NCBI GenBank assembly: GCA_015057435.1
Contig: SVEJ01000009.1
Span: 1-64,000, forward strand
Origin: Lachnospiraceae bacterium
GTDB lineage: Bacteria; Bacillota; Clostridia; Lachnospirales; Lachnospiraceae
Direction of reading: 5' to 3'
Length of the DNA stretch: 64,000 bases
Shown here: piece by piece, positions 63,155-64,000 of the stretch
How the letters are laid out: each line of letters opens with the position of its first letter
Position numbering within the stretch: the first letter of the stretch is position 1
Notes under the pieces: generated by a model
What the model saw: the letters and a program-made list of their open reading frames with translations, nothing else
What the model was told of the DNA's origin: nothing
The model's database searches: none
Position numbers and translations under genes: made by a program

Positions 63155-63226
63155 AAAGAGCAGGGATTGCTTAGAATAAGATTCTGCCAAATGCAGTATT
63201 TTATTCAGATTCGTCCCTGCTCTTTG
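63154..63226. terminator. Convergent terminator between dinB and the HD gene
   Basis: AAAGAGCAGGGA and TCCCTGCTCTTT pair over a 46-nt loop that holds ATTCTGCCAAATGCAGTAT; the structure overlaps the end of the minus-strand gene. Confidence 0.6.
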
Positions 63227-63651
63227 TATTCTTCGAGTTTTTTTAATAGTACTTTGTGATATTTTTCATATTTTGCAAATCGAGCCTCGTCTTTAGGGGT
63301 TGGATAGGGGATTCGTTCCCTGTTCATATTATCCTCTATGTCGTAGAGCTTAACTTGCGTTGCAAGCGGATTTGGAAGTATGCGTTCAATAAAATGACCG
63401 TAGTCCTCATTGTGTTGCTTTGTTATACATTGGAGGGCTGCTAATATATCTTCTGAAAATCCTTCCTTCCGTAGCATATCAATTGTGACCGGGGTATCTT
63501 CTACTGTATCGTGCAAAATTCCGACAATTCGTTCTGTGTCATTCGCACCGCGTAACATTACACGCATCGGATGCAGGATGTAGATTTTGCCTGCCTTATC
63601 TAATTGTCCTCTGTGTGCCTCTACGGCAATTTCAATGGCTTTTTCTAACAT
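63205..63651 (-). CDS. HD-domain hydrolase, RelA/SpoT-like (small)
   Basis: 148 residues, ATG after CGAGG. The HD part begins AVEAHRGQLDKAGKIYILHPMRV (metal His) and VGILHDTVEDTPVTI (the His-Asp pair), then LKLYDIEDNM-type VKLYDIEDN with the last Asp. It has no synthetase or regulatory domain, like small (p)ppGpp hydrolases of the MESH1 type or GTP pyrophosphohydrolase-like enzymes. It might remove pyrophosphate from alarmones, though other nucleotides are possible. Convergent to dinB. Confidence 0.78.
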   Translation of the reverse strand: MLEKAIEIAVEAHRGQLDKAGKIYILHPMRVMLRGANDTERIVGILHDTVEDTPVTIDMLRKEGFSEDILAALQCITKQHNEDYGHFIERILPNPLATQVKLYDIEDNMNRERIPYPTPKDEARFAKYEKYHKVLLKKLEEYKEQGRI

Positions 63652-63870
63652 ATCTTTCCTCGTATATATTGTGTCTGTTGCTTACCGCATGTTTTCCTAT
63701 GGGTATCATACAATAATTTTTTTGGTTCCACAAGAGCAGGGAGAATAAATGAAGAAAAAATGAAGATTTCATTTCCTTGTTTTATTCTGTTGGTTTTGTG
63801 ATATGATAGGAAAGGATGAGACAAGAAGAATCGGCTCTAAGGTGTGTGCACATTTATTCGCAAGGTGCAT
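63652..63870. other. Gene-free stretch at the right end
   Basis: No gene is visible. The stretch contains short AT-rich blocks (ATGAAGAAAAAATGAAGATTT) and a TATGAT near 63803 that may be the -10 box of the riboswitch transcript. Nothing else recognised. Confidence 0.4.
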
Positions 63871-63871
63871 A

Positions 63872-64000
63872 TATTAAGATTATAGAGGTTGCAAGCTTTA
63901 TGAATTACTGTTTTTTGTGATGAAAGTTCGCCTTTGAGTTTATATGCCGATTTGTAAAATGATGAAATGAGATACAATGGACAGAAATGTCAATCAAAGG
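63872..64000 (+). ncRNA. Probable lysine riboswitch (L-box), cut by the window edge
   Basis: TAGAGGTTGCAAGCTTTATG at 63883, then GTGATGAAAG...CGCC and TGCCGAT, follows the order of the L-box core: AGAGGxxGC near the 5' side of P1-P2 and a later GCCGA. The rest lies outside. L-boxes control lysine uptake and synthesis genes, so the next gene, unseen, would be of that kind. Based on recall of the consensus, not on a covariance model. Confidence 0.5.

Overview
The window looks like chromosomal DNA of a low-GC, spore-forming, Gram-positive member of the Clostridia, most likely a Lachnospiraceae-type gut anaerobe. Evidence: AT-rich intergenic DNA, AGGAGG-type ribosome-binding sites, a DnaD plus DnaC/DnaI-like pair, a long clostridial PRPP synthetase, meso-diaminopimelate dehydrogenase, MscL with a C-terminal zinc ribbon, several BspA-type leucine-rich-repeat (LRR_5) surface proteins, SpoIID and a SpoIIQ-like protein, and a small DUF6472-like Cys-rich protein. 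The species cannot be named from the sequence alone. I found no rRNA, tRNA, CRISPR array or insertion sequence.

Layout. (1) 1-6.2 kb is an accessory island. It holds the C-terminal part of a RloB/AbiLii-like protein, a polytopic membrane protein, an AbiTii-like protein, a 654-residue protein with a zinc-ribbon-like cluster and a candidate PD-(D/E)xK core, and a full-length large serine recombinase at the edge. (2) 6.3-11.4 kb is an SbcD/YhaO-YhaN-like pair followed by a class A penicillin-binding protein. (3) 11.6-21.1 kb encodes one 3169-residue secreted repeat protein. (4) 21.3-28.5 kb has hflK-hflC facing a dnaD-dnaC-prs operon and murC; three tandem DnaA-box-like 9-mers lie between dnaD and murC. 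(5) 28.6-32.0 kb has a 99-bp tandem repeat block, a lipoprotein, a 40-codon mini-gene, an ECF sigma factor and its membrane anti-sigma-like partner. (6) 32.2-34.6 kb is rpmG-secE-nusG-rplK-rplA, with an L1-binding-like leader before each of rplK and rplA and a terminator instead of rplJL. (7) 34.8-42.1 kb has two more LRR_5 surface proteins, a DUF218/amidase_6 fusion and a zinc-ribbon membrane protein. (8) 42.2-50 kb has ddh, mscL, a NUDIX hydrolase, uppP, a penicillin-recognising serine hydrolase and an amidase, the last two with wall-binding repeats. (9) 50-56 kb has glycogen phosphorylase, then spoIID, an L,D-transpeptidase and a degenerate M23 (SpoIIQ-like) protein. (10) 56-64 kb has a PerR-like regulator, acpP, a lipoprotein with a small Cys-rich protein, a GH94 phosphorylase, an aldose epimerase, DNA polymerase IV, an HD hydrolase, and at the right edge the start of a probable lysine riboswitch.

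Themes: envelope assembly dominates (PBP1A, MurC, UppP, Ddh, amidase, L,D-transpeptidase, serine hydrolase, surface repeat proteins). Glucan use follows (glycogen phosphorylase, GH94 enzyme, epimerase), alongside sporulation engulfment genes and the transcription/translation core. The least explained parts are the left island, the DnaA-box cluster, the 99-bp repeat/mini-gene/ECF locus, and the sporulation-type promoter nested inside the glgP terminator.
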